Origin: Streptomyces altiplanensis
GTDB taxonomy: Bacteria; Actinomycetota; Actinomycetes; Streptomycetales; Streptomycetaceae
DNA: 64,000 nucleotides
NCBI GenBank assembly: GCA_003719395.1
Contig: RHMC01000003.1
Span: 62,001 to 126,000, forward strand
Direction of reading: 5' to 3'
Part shown: positions 19,228 through 29,162 of the stretch, piece after piece
Layout: each line of letters starts with the position of its first letter
How positions within the stretch are numbered: position 1 is the stretch's first letter
Notes under the pieces: model-generated
Told to the model about the DNA's origin: nothing
Seen by the model: the letters and a program-made list of their open reading frames with translations, nothing else
Database searches by the model: none
Position numbers and translations under genes: made by a program

Positions 19228-19986
19228 CTAGGCTGCCGGGACCCGCAGCGCCGCCAGCACCGGCAGGTGGTCCGTGGCCGCCCTCACGTCCGCCTCCGGG
19301 AGGCCCGGCGGGACGCCGCAGCCCAGGACTTCGATCCCCGGCGTCGCGAAGACCGCGTCGATGCGCTGGTGGGGGTCTTCCGGGGTCGAGGTGAACTCCC
19401 CGCCCCACGGCTTCGCCGCCCAGCAGTCCTGGAGCTCACCCGCCAGCCGGCGGAAAGTCCGCCCGTCCGGCCGGTCGTTGAGGTCGCCGCCCACGACCGC
19501 GTGCTCCACGCCCATCTCCCCGACACGGTCGAGCAGCATCCCGCCCTGCGCGTACCGCTCCTCGCCCTGGAGGCTGAGGTGGCAGCTCAGTACGCCGAGC
19601 CGGGCGCCCCCGATCCGTACCACCGCCGTCGCGAACCCCCGCTGGTGCAGCCCCGGCGTACGCGGCAGCAGTACGTCCTCCGTACGCTCCACCGTCACGC
19701 GCAGCGAGCACAGCAGCAGCGGCCCCGAAGCGGTGGCTCCGCCGCCGAGCACCACCAGGCCGCTGTGGGCGGCGAGCCACGCCGCGCGCTTGCGCCAGCG
19801 GAAGAACCTCGGGGCCTCCTGCACGAGGACGAGGTCGGGCTCACAGGCAGCGATCACCCGGGCCAGCGCCTCGCGGTCGTCGCGCATGGAGCGGATGTTG
19901 TAGCTGAGGACACGGATCACGGCCGAACCGTCCGGCTCGGTACGGGAAGCGGGCAGCGTGCTCGTCGCAGTCCTACTCGTCGCCAT
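19228..19986 (-). CDS. Endonuclease/exonuclease/phosphatase family hydrolase
   Basis: About 252 residues of the EEP superfamily, metal-dependent phosphodiesterases acting on nucleic acids or phosphoesters. Visible motifs are VLSYNIRSM near the N-terminus, LVLVQEAPRF (metal-binding Glu), VLSCHLSLQGEER, VVGGDLNDRPDG (catalytic Asp-Asn) and the C-terminal AATDHLPVLA (Asp-His pair). ATG 19986 (MATSRTATS) is chosen over the longer open frame to 20046. No signal peptide is obvious. Same strand as glkA upstream, with a 78-base gap. Its substrate cannot be told. Confidence 0.85.
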   Translation of the reverse strand: MATSRTATSTLPASRTEPDGSAVIRVLSYNIRSMRDDREALARVIAACEPDLVLVQEAPRFFRWRKRAAWLAAHSGLVVLGGGATASGPLLLCSLRVTVERTEDVLLPRTPGLHQRGFATAVVRIGGARLGVLSCHLSLQGEERYAQGGMLLDRVGEMGVEHAVVGGDLNDRPDGRTFRRLAGELQDCWAAKPWGGEFTSTPEDPHQRIDAVFATPGIEVLGCGVPPGLPEADVRAATDHLPVLAALRVPAA

Positions 19987-20064
19987 GCGGATCAAGATAC
20001 GGAAATGCCCGCCGCGCCCCAAGAGGGCATGGCGGGCACTCCGCACGCGTACGGGCGTGCGGCG

Positions 20065-21006
20065 TCAGCCCTGGCGGGCCAGGTCCGCCGCCCCGACGAG
20101 GCCGGCCTTGCCGCCCAGCTGCGCCGCGAGCACCTGCGCGTGCGGACGCCACTGGCCGCCGATGAGCCAGCGCCGGAAGGACTTGCGGATCGGGTCGAGG
20201 ACGAGTTCGCCCTCGTCCGAGACACCGCCGCCGACGATGAACGCCGACGGGTCGAAGAGCGAGGCCAGGTCGGCCAGGCCCGCGCCCGCCCAGCGGGCCA
20301 GCTCGCGGAAGGAGTCGACGGCCACCGGGCAGCCCTGCCGGGCGGCCTCGCTGACGTGCTTGCCCTCGATGCCCTCGACCGTGCCGTCGCCCAGGGCGAG
20401 GAGGATCCGGGCGTTCTCGGGGGTGGCGTTGGCGCGCTGCTTGGCGTACCTGACAAGGGCCCGCCCGGACGCGTACTGCTCCCAGCAGCCCTGGTTGCCG
20501 CAGCCGCACAGCAGGCCGTCGGGGACGACCCGGATGTGGCCGAACTCGGCGGCCACGCCGAAGCGTCCGCGGCGCAGCTTGTTGCCGATGATGATGCCGC
20601 CGCCGAGACCGGTGCCGAGGGTGATGCAGATGACATCCTCGTGGCCCTGGCCGGCGCCGAACTTGTACTCGCCCCAGGCCGCCGCGTTCGCGTCGTTCTC
20701 GACGACGACCGGCAGACCGACGCGCTGCTCGACCTTGTCCTTCAGCGGCTCGTGCCGCCAGTGGATGTTCGGCGCGAAGAGAACGGTGGCGCGCTTGTCG
20801 TCGACGTACCCGGCGGCGCCGATGCCGACCGCCTCGATCTGGTGGCCCTTGCCCGCCTCCGAGACGGCCGCGCAGATCGCGTCGACGATGCCTTCGGCAG
20901 TCGACGGAGTGGGCACCTTGTGGGTGTCGAGAATGGCGCCCTCTTCGTCGACCACGCCTGCCGCGATCTTCGTGCCGCCGATGTCGACGCCGATGGTGAG
21001 TCCCAT
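20065..21006 (-). CDS. glkA: ROK-family glucokinase
   Basis: A 313-residue ATP-dependent glucose kinase. It has N-terminal phosphate-binding GVDIGGTKIAAGVVDEEG, the catalytic Asp in VVVENDANAAAWGE, the ROK signature GTGLGGGIIIGNKLRRG, and a zinc-binding cluster CGCGNQGCWEQYASG. In S. coelicolor glkA (SCO2126) both phosphorylates glucose and mediates carbon catabolite repression, and it sits in the same position next to a DUF5304 gene (SCO2127). The frame is intact. Start ATG 21006. Expression is expected to be linked to the upstream DUF5304 gene, 56 bases away on the same strand. Confidence 0.97.
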   Translation of the reverse strand: MGLTIGVDIGGTKIAAGVVDEEGAILDTHKVPTPSTAEGIVDAICAAVSEAGKGHQIEAVGIGAAGYVDDKRATVLFAPNIHWRHEPLKDKVEQRVGLPVVVENDANAAAWGEYKFGAGQGHEDVICITLGTGLGGGIIIGNKLRRGRFGVAAEFGHIRVVPDGLLCGCGNQGCWEQYASGRALVRYAKQRANATPENARILLALGDGTVEGIEGKHVSEAARQGCPVAVDSFRELARWAGAGLADLASLFDPSAFIVGGGVSDEGELVLDPIRKSFRRWLIGGQWRPHAQVLAAQLGGKAGLVGAADLARQG

Positions 21007-21062
21007 GTGTCCCTCAGTTTTCGGTCGAGCCCCGCTAGGGGCAACCGTACCCGAGGCCCGGC

Positions 21063-21572
21063 TCAGTCCAGATCGATGTGGGTGCTCGACGAGGGGCCTT
21101 CGGGGCCGTCCTCACCGTCGACGCCGTCCTTCTTGCGCTCTTCCGGCTGTGACGGACCGCGGGTCCAACGGCCCTCCTGGCCCTGGACGGCGGAGCGGTA
21201 GGCGGCGAGCAGTTCGTTGCCGCCGCGGCCAAGTGGTCGAAGACCTCCGGGTTGCGCTCGATGACCGGCTCGACGGCGGACTTCGCCTGGCTGATGAACT
21301 GACTGACGGCGCCCTGCGCGGCCATGCCGGGCAGAGCCGACTGGAGGGAGGCGACCTTGTCGGCGACGGCGTCGACGAGCTTGCGCAGCTCCTCGGCGGC
21401 GGACCCCGGCTGCGCCCCGCCGTCCTGGGCGCGGCGACGGGCCCTCTCGGCGGCGAGATCCTCGGGCTCGCCTTCGCCCACGCGTCGGCGTCGGGGGCTC
21501 GGCGGGCTCGGGGGAGGAGGGAGCCCCTCCCATGCTCTTCGAGCCGTGGGGGAGCTCGGTGGCATCGCTCAT
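21063..21572 (-). CDS. DUF5304 protein upstream of glkA, frameshifted
   Basis: Joined from two frames: MSDATELPHGSKSM, then AAERARRRAQDGG with GSAAEELRKLVDAVADKVAS and FISQAKSAVEPVIERNPEVF, returning to GNELLAAYRSAVQGQEGRWT and an acidic C-terminus SSSTHIDLD. Shifts fall near 21480 and 21230. The helical, hydrophilic protein of about 170 residues matches SCO2127 of S. coelicolor, a DUF5304 protein reported to influence glucose uptake, glucose kinase activity and catabolite repression. Its biochemical role is unknown. It precedes glkA on the same strand, so co-transcription is likely. Confidence 0.82.
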   Translation of the reverse strand: MSDATELPHGSKSMGGAPSSPEPAEPPTPTRGRRRARGSRRREGPSPRPGRRGAAGVRRRGAAQARRRRRRQGRLPPVGSARHGRAGRRQSVHQPGEVRRRAGHRAQPGGLRPLGRGGNELLAAYRSAVQGQEGRWTRGPSQPEERKKDGVDGEDGPEGPSSSTHIDLD

Positions 21573-21653
21573 GGCGGACTCCTGCGACAGGGGGCGGTTC
21601 GTACCGTACGTACGCCTCGTACCACTGACGTTACCCGAACGGCGGCAGGCGGT

Positions 21654-22937
21654 TCACTTGGTCCGCGGCCACAGCTGGGGGTCCGGCGTGAACCGCACCT
21701 TCAGCACGCCGCCCGTCAGGCCCGCGCCCGAGACGTCGCAGCGGCGCAGGGCGGAGGGCAGCGGCAGGATCCGGCGGAACGGGCCCGCGTCGAGGACGAG
21801 TTCGTCGCCCCGGCGGACCAAGCCGATCTCCTCCTTCACGGCGCCGGGCAGCGGCAGGTGCCATACGAGGACCCCGCCGTCGCGTCGTCGGGCGAGCCGG
21901 TCCTCCACGGGCCAGGGCTCGGCCGCGTCCCCGCGCCCCGGCTCCACCGCGAGGGCCCCGTCCCCGGCCAGTGCGTCCAGTCCGTCGAGACCGCGCGGGT
22001 CACGGCCGAGGTGACGCACCTCGCGGACCGGCGCCGCCCGCTGCCACACGTCGGACCACTCGGCCAGACACTTCTGCTGCTGGGCGGAGAGCGTCGCGAG
22101 CCAGGTGTCCGGGGAGTCCTGCGGCAGCGTCCGGTTCGCCGTGACCGCATCGACGCCGAGGCCGAAGAGGGCCAGTCCGGTACGGGCGGTGCGCAGTGCG
22201 TCGGCTCCGGCGGGCCCGGGCTCGGCGACCAGCCGTACGGTCGTGCCGGGATCGGCGAGCAGGGCCTGGACGGCGGCCAGCTCCCCGTCCCAGCGGGCGG
22301 CCGTCTCGTACAGCCACTGCGCGGGCATCGGGACACCGGCGAGCTGGGCGAGCATGGGCCGCAGCGCGCGGGCCGCCTGCCGCTCGGGCGGCAGCAGCCG
22401 GCGCAGGTAGCGGCGCAGCTGTTCGGGGAGTGCGAGGACGGCGAGGGCCGAGGGCAGCGGCGGCAGGTCGACCACCACCAGGTCGTACGCTCCCGAAAGG
22501 CCACCGGTGCCGTCGCCGGCACCGGACTCGGCGCAGGCGCGCAGGGCGCGCAGGAGGGCGAACTGCTCGCTGCCCGGGAGCTCGGTCAGTTCCTCGGCGG
22601 CCAGCCGGTTCGCGCCGAGCAGGTCGAGTATGGAGGCCGCCCGCTCCTGGAGCGCCAGGAGCTCTGCGCGGAAGTGGGCGCCGGAGTCGAGCCGGGCGGC
22701 CCAGAGCCCCGGGGCCGCCTCGACGGGCGCGGGGCCGGTCGCCGTGCCCAAGGCCGCGCCCAGGGTGTCCGTCGCGTCGGTGGAGTGGACGAGGACCTTT
22801 CCCCGGCCTCTCGGCCGCGTCCGGGAAGGGGAGGCCCCGTCCCCGCCGCGTGCCGCCGCGAGGGCGGTCGCCGCGGCGACCGTGGTGCGGCCCGCGCCGC
22901 CGGGGCCGGTGACGAGGACCGTACGCATGCAGGACAT
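21654..22937 (-). CDS. ArsA/Get3-like protein with degenerate P-loop
   Basis: About 427 residues resembling the ArsA/Get3 ATPase fold. Opposite the usual GKGGVGKTT, the N-terminal loop here reads TGPGGAGRTTVAAATALA, so both the signature lysine and the Walker-A lysine are replaced (Pro and Arg). Other blocks are VLVHSTDATDTLGAALG, YDLVVVDLPPLPSALAVL (Walker B-like), and an HSP20-like beta domain at the C-terminus (VEDRLARRRDGGVLVWHLPLPG, positions only). ATG 22937 forms an ATGA overlap with the SRPBCC gene; ATG 22928 is also possible. ATP hydrolysis is doubtful. It probably works with the coupled lipid-binding-fold protein. Confidence 0.8.
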   Translation of the reverse strand: MSCMRTVLVTGPGGAGRTTVAAATALAAARGGDGASPSRTRPRGRGKVLVHSTDATDTLGAALGTATGPAPVEAAPGLWAARLDSGAHFRAELLALQERAASILDLLGANRLAAEELTELPGSEQFALLRALRACAESGAGDGTGGLSGAYDLVVVDLPPLPSALAVLALPEQLRRYLRRLLPPERQAARALRPMLAQLAGVPMPAQWLYETAARWDGELAAVQALLADPGTTVRLVAEPGPAGADALRTARTGLALFGLGVDAVTANRTLPQDSPDTWLATLSAQQQKCLAEWSDVWQRAAPVREVRHLGRDPRGLDGLDALAGDGALAVEPGRGDAAEPWPVEDRLARRRDGGVLVWHLPLPGAVKEEIGLVRRGDELVLDAGPFRRILPLPSALRRCDVSGAGLTGGVLKVRFTPDPQLWPRTK

Positions 22938-23392
22938 CAGCCCTTCGGCTGGCTCGGGTGGCTCTCGACGCGCTTCTTCAGACCGGCCAGGGCGCGGTCG
23001 ATGATGACCTTCTCGGCCTTGCGCTTGATCATGCCGAGCATCGGGATCTTGACGTCGACGGTCAGCCGGTAGGTGACCTCGGTGCGGCCGCCGTCCAGCG
23101 GGGCCAGGCTGTACGAACCGTCGAGGGCGCGCAGCATCTGGGACTTGACCAGCGTCCAGCTGACCTCGTTGCCACCGGTCCAGGTGTACGCGAGGGTGTG
23201 GTCGTCCTTGATCGCGCCGGCGTCCAGGAGCAGGCGCACCCGCTCGGCGCGGCCCTCGGCGTCGGTGGCCAGGACCTCGGCCTCCTTCACCTCGCCGGTC
23301 CACTCGGGGTAGCGGGCGAAGTCGGCGATCACGCCCATCACGTCGGCCGGCGCCGCCTCGATCGTGATGCTCGAGCTGGTGTGTTCCGCCAT
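22937..23392 (-). CDS. SRPBCC (START-like) family protein
   Basis: A 151-residue protein of the polyketide-cyclase/START-like fold with a deep hydrophobic cavity for lipids or aromatic ligands. It begins MAEHTSSSITIEAAPADVMG and contains FARYPEWTGEVKEAEVL, YTWTGGNEVSWTLV, EVTYRLTVDVKIPMLG and a basic C-terminal helix (IKRKAEKVIIDRALAGLKKR). ATG 23392 has a strong GGAGGAG site, so the longer frame to 23488 is rejected. The stop overlaps the ArsA-like start (ATGA), a coupling that suggests a joint role. The ligand is unknown. Cytoplasmic. Confidence 0.9.
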   Translation of the reverse strand: MAEHTSSSITIEAAPADVMGVIADFARYPEWTGEVKEAEVLATDAEGRAERVRLLLDAGAIKDDHTLAYTWTGGNEVSWTLVKSQMLRALDGSYSLAPLDGGRTEVTYRLTVDVKIPMLGMIKRKAEKVIIDRALAGLKKRVESHPSQPKG

Positions 23393-23498
23393 CGCTGTGG
23401 CTCCTCCAGTGCGGTTCCGGTCAGGGGACAGGGGTTTCGGGAGCATGTCCGCGTGAAGGCTACCGCGATCGGCCGGGGGGCCCGTCACCGCTCCGGGC

Positions 23499-24260
23499 TC
23501 ACCACTCCAGCGCCCAGGGGCGGCCGGTGGACGCGAAGTGACCGACGTTCACGCATTCCGTCGCGCCGACACGCATGCGCCGGGCCAGCGGCTGGTGGAC
23601 GTGGCCGAAGAGCGCGTACCGGGGGCGGGTACGGCGGATCGCGTCGAGCAGGGCCCGGCTGCCGCGCTCGAACCGGCGGGCGACGGTGTCGTACACGAGC
23701 TCGGGGACCTCGGGCGGGATGTGCGAACACAGCACGTCCACCTCGCCCAGCGCCTCGACCTTGGCGGCGTACTCCTCGTCGCCGATCTCGTAGGGCGTGC
23801 GCATCGGCGTCCTGAGGCCGCCGCCGACGAAACCGAAGACGCGGCCGCCGATCTCGACGCGCTCGCCGTCGAGGACGGTGGTGCCGGGCCCGGCGTACTC
23901 GGGCCACAGCTGCGGCATGTCGACGTTGCCGTAGGTGGCGTACGTCGGGGTGGGGAACGCCGCGAAGAGTTCGGCGTACTGCCTCCGCACCGCCTTCTCG
24001 GTGGCGGCCGCCCGGTCGATGCCCTCCCACAGCCTGCGGCCGAGCTCGCGGGCCTCCTCGAAGCGGCGGGCGGTGCGCAGCTCGACGATCAGGTCCGCGT
24101 TCTCCCTGCCGAAGAGATCGGGGAAGATGCCGCGGGAGTGATCGGCATAGTCGAGGAAGAGCACCAGGTCACCGAGGCAGACGAGCGCGTCGGCGCCGTC
24201 TCCCGCCCTGGCCAGGTCCCTGGCGTTCCCGTGTACGTCGCTGACCACATGGACTCGCAT
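23499..24260 (-). CDS. Metallophosphoesterase
   Basis: About 253 residues of the calcineurin-like phosphoesterase superfamily with a two-metal centre. Motifs in order are DVHGN (N-terminal), GDLVLF, GNVD (YATYGNVDMP), SHIPPE and the paired-histidine GHVHQP. No signal peptide. ATG 24260 (MRVHVVSDVHGN) is chosen; a GTG three codons upstream is possible. A central helical insert (residues about 60-110) is unusual for the minimal fold and may set substrate specificity, which cannot be inferred. It is transcribed away from fadD, with a 277-base divergent gap. Confidence 0.88.
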   Translation of the reverse strand: MRVHVVSDVHGNARDLARAGDGADALVCLGDLVLFLDYADHSRGIFPDLFGRENADLIVELRTARRFEEARELGRRLWEGIDRAAATEKAVRRQYAELFAAFPTPTYATYGNVDMPQLWPEYAGPGTTVLDGERVEIGGRVFGFVGGGLRTPMRTPYEIGDEEYAAKVEALGEVDVLCSHIPPEVPELVYDTVARRFERGSRALLDAIRRTRPRYALFGHVHQPLARRMRVGATECVNVGHFASTGRPWALEW

Positions 24261-24537
24261 GACGATCACCCTAGGATGCCCGCCCGGGACTGGGTAGAGG
24301 GGGTCGGACCTGCGGTTACTTCCGGGTTGCCGCCGGATTGGACTAGTCTGCGCGGAGCACCGCCGCGACGTGTGACGCAGCGAACATCTGGTCTTACCCC
24401 CCTATCGGGAACCGACTACTGATGGGTAACGTCCGGGCAGTCCAAATGTGCTCACCCCACTGAGCACCTGCCCGGTCTTGGACCGCAGTCGACGCGCACA
24501 CCGACGTGGCGCCGGCGCCCGATGAGGAGCAGCAGTT

Positions 24538-26333
24538 TTGCGCGAGTTCAGCCTTCCGGCCCTGTACGAGGTCCCCTCGGACGGCAACCTGACAGATCTC
24601 ATCCGCCGCAACGCCACGCAGCACCCAGAAGTGGCGGTCATGAGCCGCAAGGTCGGGGGCGCCTGGACCGATGTCAACGCCACCGAGTTCCTCGCCGAGG
24701 TCCGCGCCGCCGCCAAAGGCCTGATCGCGGCCGGCGTGCGGCCGGGAGACCGGGTCGCCCTGATGTCCCGCACCCGCTACGAGTGGGTGCAGCTGGACTT
24801 CGCGATCTGGAGCGCGGGCGCGGTGACCGTGCCGGTGTACGAGACCAGCTCCGCCGAGCAGGTGCAGTGGATCCTGGGCGACTCCGGCGCGGTGGCCGTG
24901 ATCGTCGAGAGCGGCGGCGTGCCGCCGCCGTCGAGTCCGTACGCGACCGGCTGCCCGCCCTGGAGCACGTCTGGCAGATCGACGGGGGCGCCGTGGAGGA
25001 CCTGTGCGCCTCGGGCGCCGGGGTCACGGACGAGACGGTCGACGAGCGCAGCGCGAGCGCCAAGGCGGACGACCCGGCCACGATCGTCTACACCTCCGGC
25101 ACCACCGGCCGCCCCAAGGGCTGCGTGCTCACGCACCGCAGCTTCTTCGCGGAGTGCGGCAACGTCGTCGAGCGCCTGAAGCCGCTGTTCCGTACGGGCG
25201 AGTGCTCCGTACTGCTCTTCCTGCCGGCCGCGCACGTCTTCGGCCGGCTGGTCGAGGTGGCGTCGGTGATGGCGCCGATCAAGCTCGGCTGCGTACCGGA
25301 CATCAAGAACCTCACCGACGAACTCGCCTCCTTCCGGCCGACGATGGTCCTCGGTGTGCCGCGCGTCTTCGAGAAGGTCTACAACTCGGCCCGCGCCAAG
25401 GCGCAGGCGGACGGCAAGGGCAAGATCTTCGACAAGGCCGCGGACACCGCGATCGCCTACAGCCGCGCGATCGGCACTCCGCAGGGCCCGTCCTTCGGCC
25501 TGAAGCTCAAGCACAAGGTCTTCGACAAGCTGGTCTACAGCAAGCTGCGCGCGGTGCTCGGCGGCCGCGGCGAGTACGCGATCTCCGGCGGCGCCCCGCT
25601 GGGCGAGCGCCTCGGCCACTTCTTCCGCGGCATCGGCTTCACCGTCCTCGAGGGGTACGGCCTGACGGAGTCGTGCGCGGCCACCGCCTTCAACCCGTGG
25701 AACCGGCAGAAGATCGGTACGGTCGGCCAGCCGCTGCCGGGTTCGGTCGTGCGGATAGCGGACGACGGCGAGGTACTGCTCCACGGCGAGCACCTCTTCT
25801 CCGGCTACTGGAACAACGAGAGCGCCACCGTCGAGGCGCTGACCGACGGCTGGTTCCACACCGGCGACATCGGCACGCTGGACGAGGACGGCTACCTCGC
25901 GATCACCGGCCGCAAGAAGGAGATCATCGTCACGGCGGGCGGCAAGAACGTCGCCCCCGCGGTGATCGAGGACCGCATCCGGGCGCACGCGCTGGTCGCG
26001 GAGTGCATGGTGGTGGGCGACGGGCGGCCGTTCGTGGGCGCGCTGGTCACCCTCGACGAGGAGTTCCTCGGCCGCTGGGCCGCCGAGAACGGCAAGCCGG
26101 CCGGTTCGACCGCGACGGTGCTGCGCGAGGACCCCGAGCTGCTCGCGGTCGTCCAGCAGGCGGTGAACGACGGCAACGCGGCGGTGTCGAAGGCCGAGTC
26201 GGTGCGCAAGTTCCGCGTGCTGGCGGCCCAGTTCACCGAAGAGGCCGGTCACATCACGCCGTCGCTCAAGCTGAAGCGCAACGTGGTGGCGAAGGACTTC
26301 GCCGACGAGATCGAGGCGCTCTACCGGGGCTGA
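24538..26333 (+). CDS. fadD: Long-chain fatty acyl-CoA ligase, one frameshift
   Basis: About 598 residues of the adenylate-forming superfamily that activates fatty acids to acyl-CoA via acyl-AMP. Core motifs are the P-loop YTSGTTGRPKGCVLTH, the A5 motif LEGYGLTESCAATAFNPW, GWFHTGDIGTLDEDGYL, and the catalytic-lysine region near the C-terminus (ITPSLKLKRNVV). One frameshift near 24915 (after AVIVES) separates the first 125 residues. TTG 24538 has GAGGAG about ten bases upstream and gives the natural N-terminus REFSLPALYEVP. Its stop is seven bases from the convergent stop of the small membrane gene, so no terminator fits between. The 268-base upstream gap shows no motif I recognise. Confidence 0.93.
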
Positions 26334-26340
26334 CGGACCG

Positions 26341-26634
26341 TCACGGTGTGACCTGGTCCGACAGCCGGACCGGTGCCCGCAGGCCCGCCGTCACCGCGCA
26401 CCGCGCGCGGTGGCGGCGCAGCCATGTCACGGCAGCGCACCCGGCGACGAGCGCCACGAGGAGCGCCGCCACGACGGCGAGGCCGCCCCGCCCCGCGAAG
26501 ACCGCACAGACGGTGCAGACGGCGGCCCACGACGCCCCGGCCAAGAGGCCCTCGCCGGTGGCGATCCGGTTCCCGCAGACGCGTCGTCCGTGGCCGCGCC
26601 GGCAGTAGTGCCCGCGGGGCGTCCCCGCTGTCAC
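26341..26634 (-). CDS. Small membrane protein with Cys-rich N-terminus
   Basis: A 97-residue protein. The N-terminal 25 residues are basic with two or three cysteines (GHYCRRGHGRRVCGN), followed by two adjacent transmembrane helices (about GLLAGASWAAVCTVCAVFAG and LAVVAALLVALVAGCAAVTW) and a basic tail. GTG 26634 overlaps the stop codon of the glycosyltransferase as GTGA, indicating coupled translation and a possible partnership. No family is recognised. The Cys/His pattern could bind a metal, but that is speculation. Confidence 0.65.
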   Translation of the reverse strand: MTAGTPRGHYCRRGHGRRVCGNRIATGEGLLAGASWAAVCTVCAVFAGRGGLAVVAALLVALVAGCAAVTWLRRHRARCAVTAGLRAPVRLSDQVTP

Positions 26635-27784
26635 AGCAGCGCCTTGAGCTTCTCCGCGAGCAGGTCCCAGCGCCACTTCTCCTCGACCCACTCCCGGCCC
26701 CGCTCCCCCATCCGCCGCCGCAGCTGCGGTCCTGGTGCAGCTCGACGATCCGCTCCGCGGACTCCTCGGCCGCGGCCTCCGCGGGCCCGCCGCGCACCAC
26801 CCAGCCCGTCTCCCCGTCCAGTACGGCGTCGGGCGCCCCGCCCGAATCGCCCGCCACCACCGGCAGTCCGGTGGCCGACGCCTCCAGGTAGACGATGCCG
26901 AGCCCTTCGACGTCGAGCCCGCCCCGGCGCGTACGGCACGGCATCGCGAAGACGTCGCCCGCGCCGAAGTGCGCCGGCAGCTCCGCCCACGGCACCGGCC
27001 CGGTGAAGCGCACCGAGTCGGCGACACCGGTCCCGGCAGCCAGCTTCCTCAGCTCCTTGGCGTACGGCCCGCCGCCCACGACCAGCAGCACCGCGTCGGG
27101 CACCTCGCGCAGGATCCGGGGCATCGCCAGGATCAGCGTGTCCTGACCCTTGCGCGGCACCAGGCGGGACACGCACACCACCACGGGCCGGCCGGCGAGC
27201 CCGAGCCGCTCGCGGACCGCGTCGCCGGCCGGAACCGGGGTGGAAGGTCTTCTCGTCGACGCCGGGCGGCAGCTGGACCATGCGTGCGGCGGCCTCGGGC
27301 GTGAGCGCGGCCGCGATCCGCGAGCGGGTGTACTCGCCGAGATAGGTGATCGTGTCCGTACCCTCGCCGATCCTGCGCAGCAGCTCCCGGGAGGCGGGCA
27401 GCTGGGCCCAGCCCGCCTCGTGGCCGTGCGTGGTGGCGACGATCCGCTCGGCTCCCGCCCTGCGCAGGGCGGGAGCCATCAGTCCGAGCGGCGCGGCCGC
27501 CCCGAACCACACGGACCCGCAGCCGTGTTCGCGCAGCAGCCCGGCCGCGCGCCGGGTGACGCGCGGCGTCGGCAGCAGCATCGTCGTCCGGTCGCGTACG
27601 ACGGTGAACGGCTGCTCGGCGTCGAAGGCCGCGGTGGCCGCCGCGCCCTCGCTGCCGCGCTTCCAGTGGAGGCGTAGACGACGAGCTGCTCGGGGTCCAG
27701 GCGCAGCGCCATGTTGTGCAGGAACGCCTGGATGCCGCCGGGGCGGGGCGGGAAGTCGTTGGTCACGATCAAGGTCTTGTGCAT
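26631..27784 (-). CDS. GT4 glycosyltransferase, PimB'-like, frameshifted
   Basis: About 385 residues with the GT-B fold. The N-terminus TLIVTNDFPPRPGGIQAFL carries the donor/acceptor glycine loop. The middle includes AERIVATTHGHEAGWAQLP and VCVSRLVPRKGQDTLI, and the C-terminal donor-binding EX7E region is GLDVEGLGIVYLEASATGLP. The combination is typical of GDP-mannose-dependent mannosyltransferases of phosphatidylinositol mannoside synthesis (PimB'/MgtA group). Apparent frameshifts near 27665, 27240 and 26735. Start ATG 27784. No signal peptide; expected at the cytoplasmic membrane face. The acceptor is not proven by sequence alone. Confidence 0.85.
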
Positions 27785-27888
27785 CGCCGCCGACAGTACC
27801 GAACGGCCGGCCCGCCGGCGCGACAGGCCGGGCACCGCGCCCAGCGGAGCTTCTCCCCCGCCCGCCCCGCCCCGCCCCGGCTCCGCGC

Positions 27889-29127
27889 TTACGCGAGCCG
27901 CTCCCGCACGTACGCGCGCCACCGCACCGTGAAGTCCTCCGGAGTCGTGTCCAGCACCTCGTGCATCGCCTTCTCGACCGCGCCCTCGCGCCGCCCGTGC
28001 CCGCCGACCGCCCGGTAGAAGGCCGTCAGCCTCTCCTCGCCCCACTCCTGCGCGATCAGCGCACAGGCCAGCCAGCCGCCCTCGTACGAGCGCGCCAGCG
28101 TGTCGCGACCGCGCCCGAGCCGAAGCCGAACTCCTGGTCCGTCGGCAGTGCGGCGGGCAGGTCCTTCTTCCGCACGGCCCGCCCGAGCTCGGGGGCGGCC
28201 TCGCTCGCGGTGCGCCCGGTCTCCCGGTACGCCGCCCAGTCGGCGAAGCCCTCCGAGAGCCACATCGGGGTGGCGGCCGAGGTGTCGGCACGGGTGGCGA
28301 CATGGGCGGCCTCGTGGGTGAGGACGATCTGCTGCCGCACGTCGAGCAGCGCGTACGCCTCGGGGTTGACGATCACCCGGTCCGCCGGCGCGCGCGAGCC
28401 GCCCGCTTCCCGGTGGTCACGGCCGCGATGCCCCGGTACCCGGCCGCCGGAGCGCCGAGCAGCGAACCCATGGAGTCGAGCGAGGGGGGCACCAGGACCA
28501 CCAGGCGCCGCGCCCACCGGCCCGGCCAGGCCCGGTCCGCCGCCTGCACCGCGCGGTCGGCGGTGTCCGCCATGCGCGCAGCCGCTGCTCGTCCTGGTCG
28601 GCGCCGAGGACCAGGCTGCGTGCGCCGCGTACGACCGTGACCTCGCCCTGTTCCCAGAACTGGCGCCCGCCGCCGCTGCCCGGGTGCTCGGCGGCGACGT
28701 ACCAGTGCCCGTCCCGCCGGACCAGGTCCAGCCGCTCGGCCGCCTTCACGGGCGCGTCGTCGTACCCGTCGAACCGGTAGCGCAGCTCGACCTCGGCGGT
28801 GGCGCGTCCCGCGCTCGTACGGTCGAGGCCGGTCAGCCGGTACTCCCAGGAGCGCAGCGGCACCTGCGCGAGGTTCGCGAACTCCCTGCGCTCCGCCGCC
28901 CGCAGGCTCGCCGCCGCCGGGTCGAGGGCGGCGAGATACGCGCTCTCGTCACGGTCGACGACGGCCGCCGCCCTGCGGTCCAGTGTCCGCCGGATGTCCT
29001 GGGCCACGGTGTCCGCCGGCTTCCCGGGGGCCGCGCACCCGGACGCGAGCAGGAGCGCGGCAAGGAGCGCGGCGGGGCCCGGCCCCGCCCACCGCTGCCA
29101 CCGAGTCCCGCGCCGCCGTCCTGCCAC
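27889..29127 (-). CDS. Lipoprotein with metallopeptidase (HEXXH) domain, frameshifted
   Basis: About 410 residues. The N-terminus has a basic stretch, a hydrophobic h-region and a lipobox LLLASGCAAP, so it is probably anchored outside. An N-terminal domain (about residues 40-190) contains EVELRYRFDGYDDAPVKA and DGHWYVAAEHP. The C-terminal domain has the zinc motif THEAAHVATR (HEAAH) with a downstream glutamate in MWLSEGFADW, like gluzincin MA-clan peptidases. The end is RWRAYVRERLA. Frameshifts near 28575, 28410 and 28110 separate the parts. Start GTG 29127. Just downstream of an NlpC/P60 gene on the same strand; likely part of an envelope-maintenance set. Confidence 0.8.
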
Positions 29128-29162
29128 CCGGCCGATCGTACGGGCCCCGGCGCGCGACCGGT

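Noticed and set aside
24270..24537. Promoter elements upstream of fadD
   Set aside because: A TTGCCG and a TAGTCT are present but only 11 bases apart, too close for a sigma-70-type promoter; no other motif stands out.
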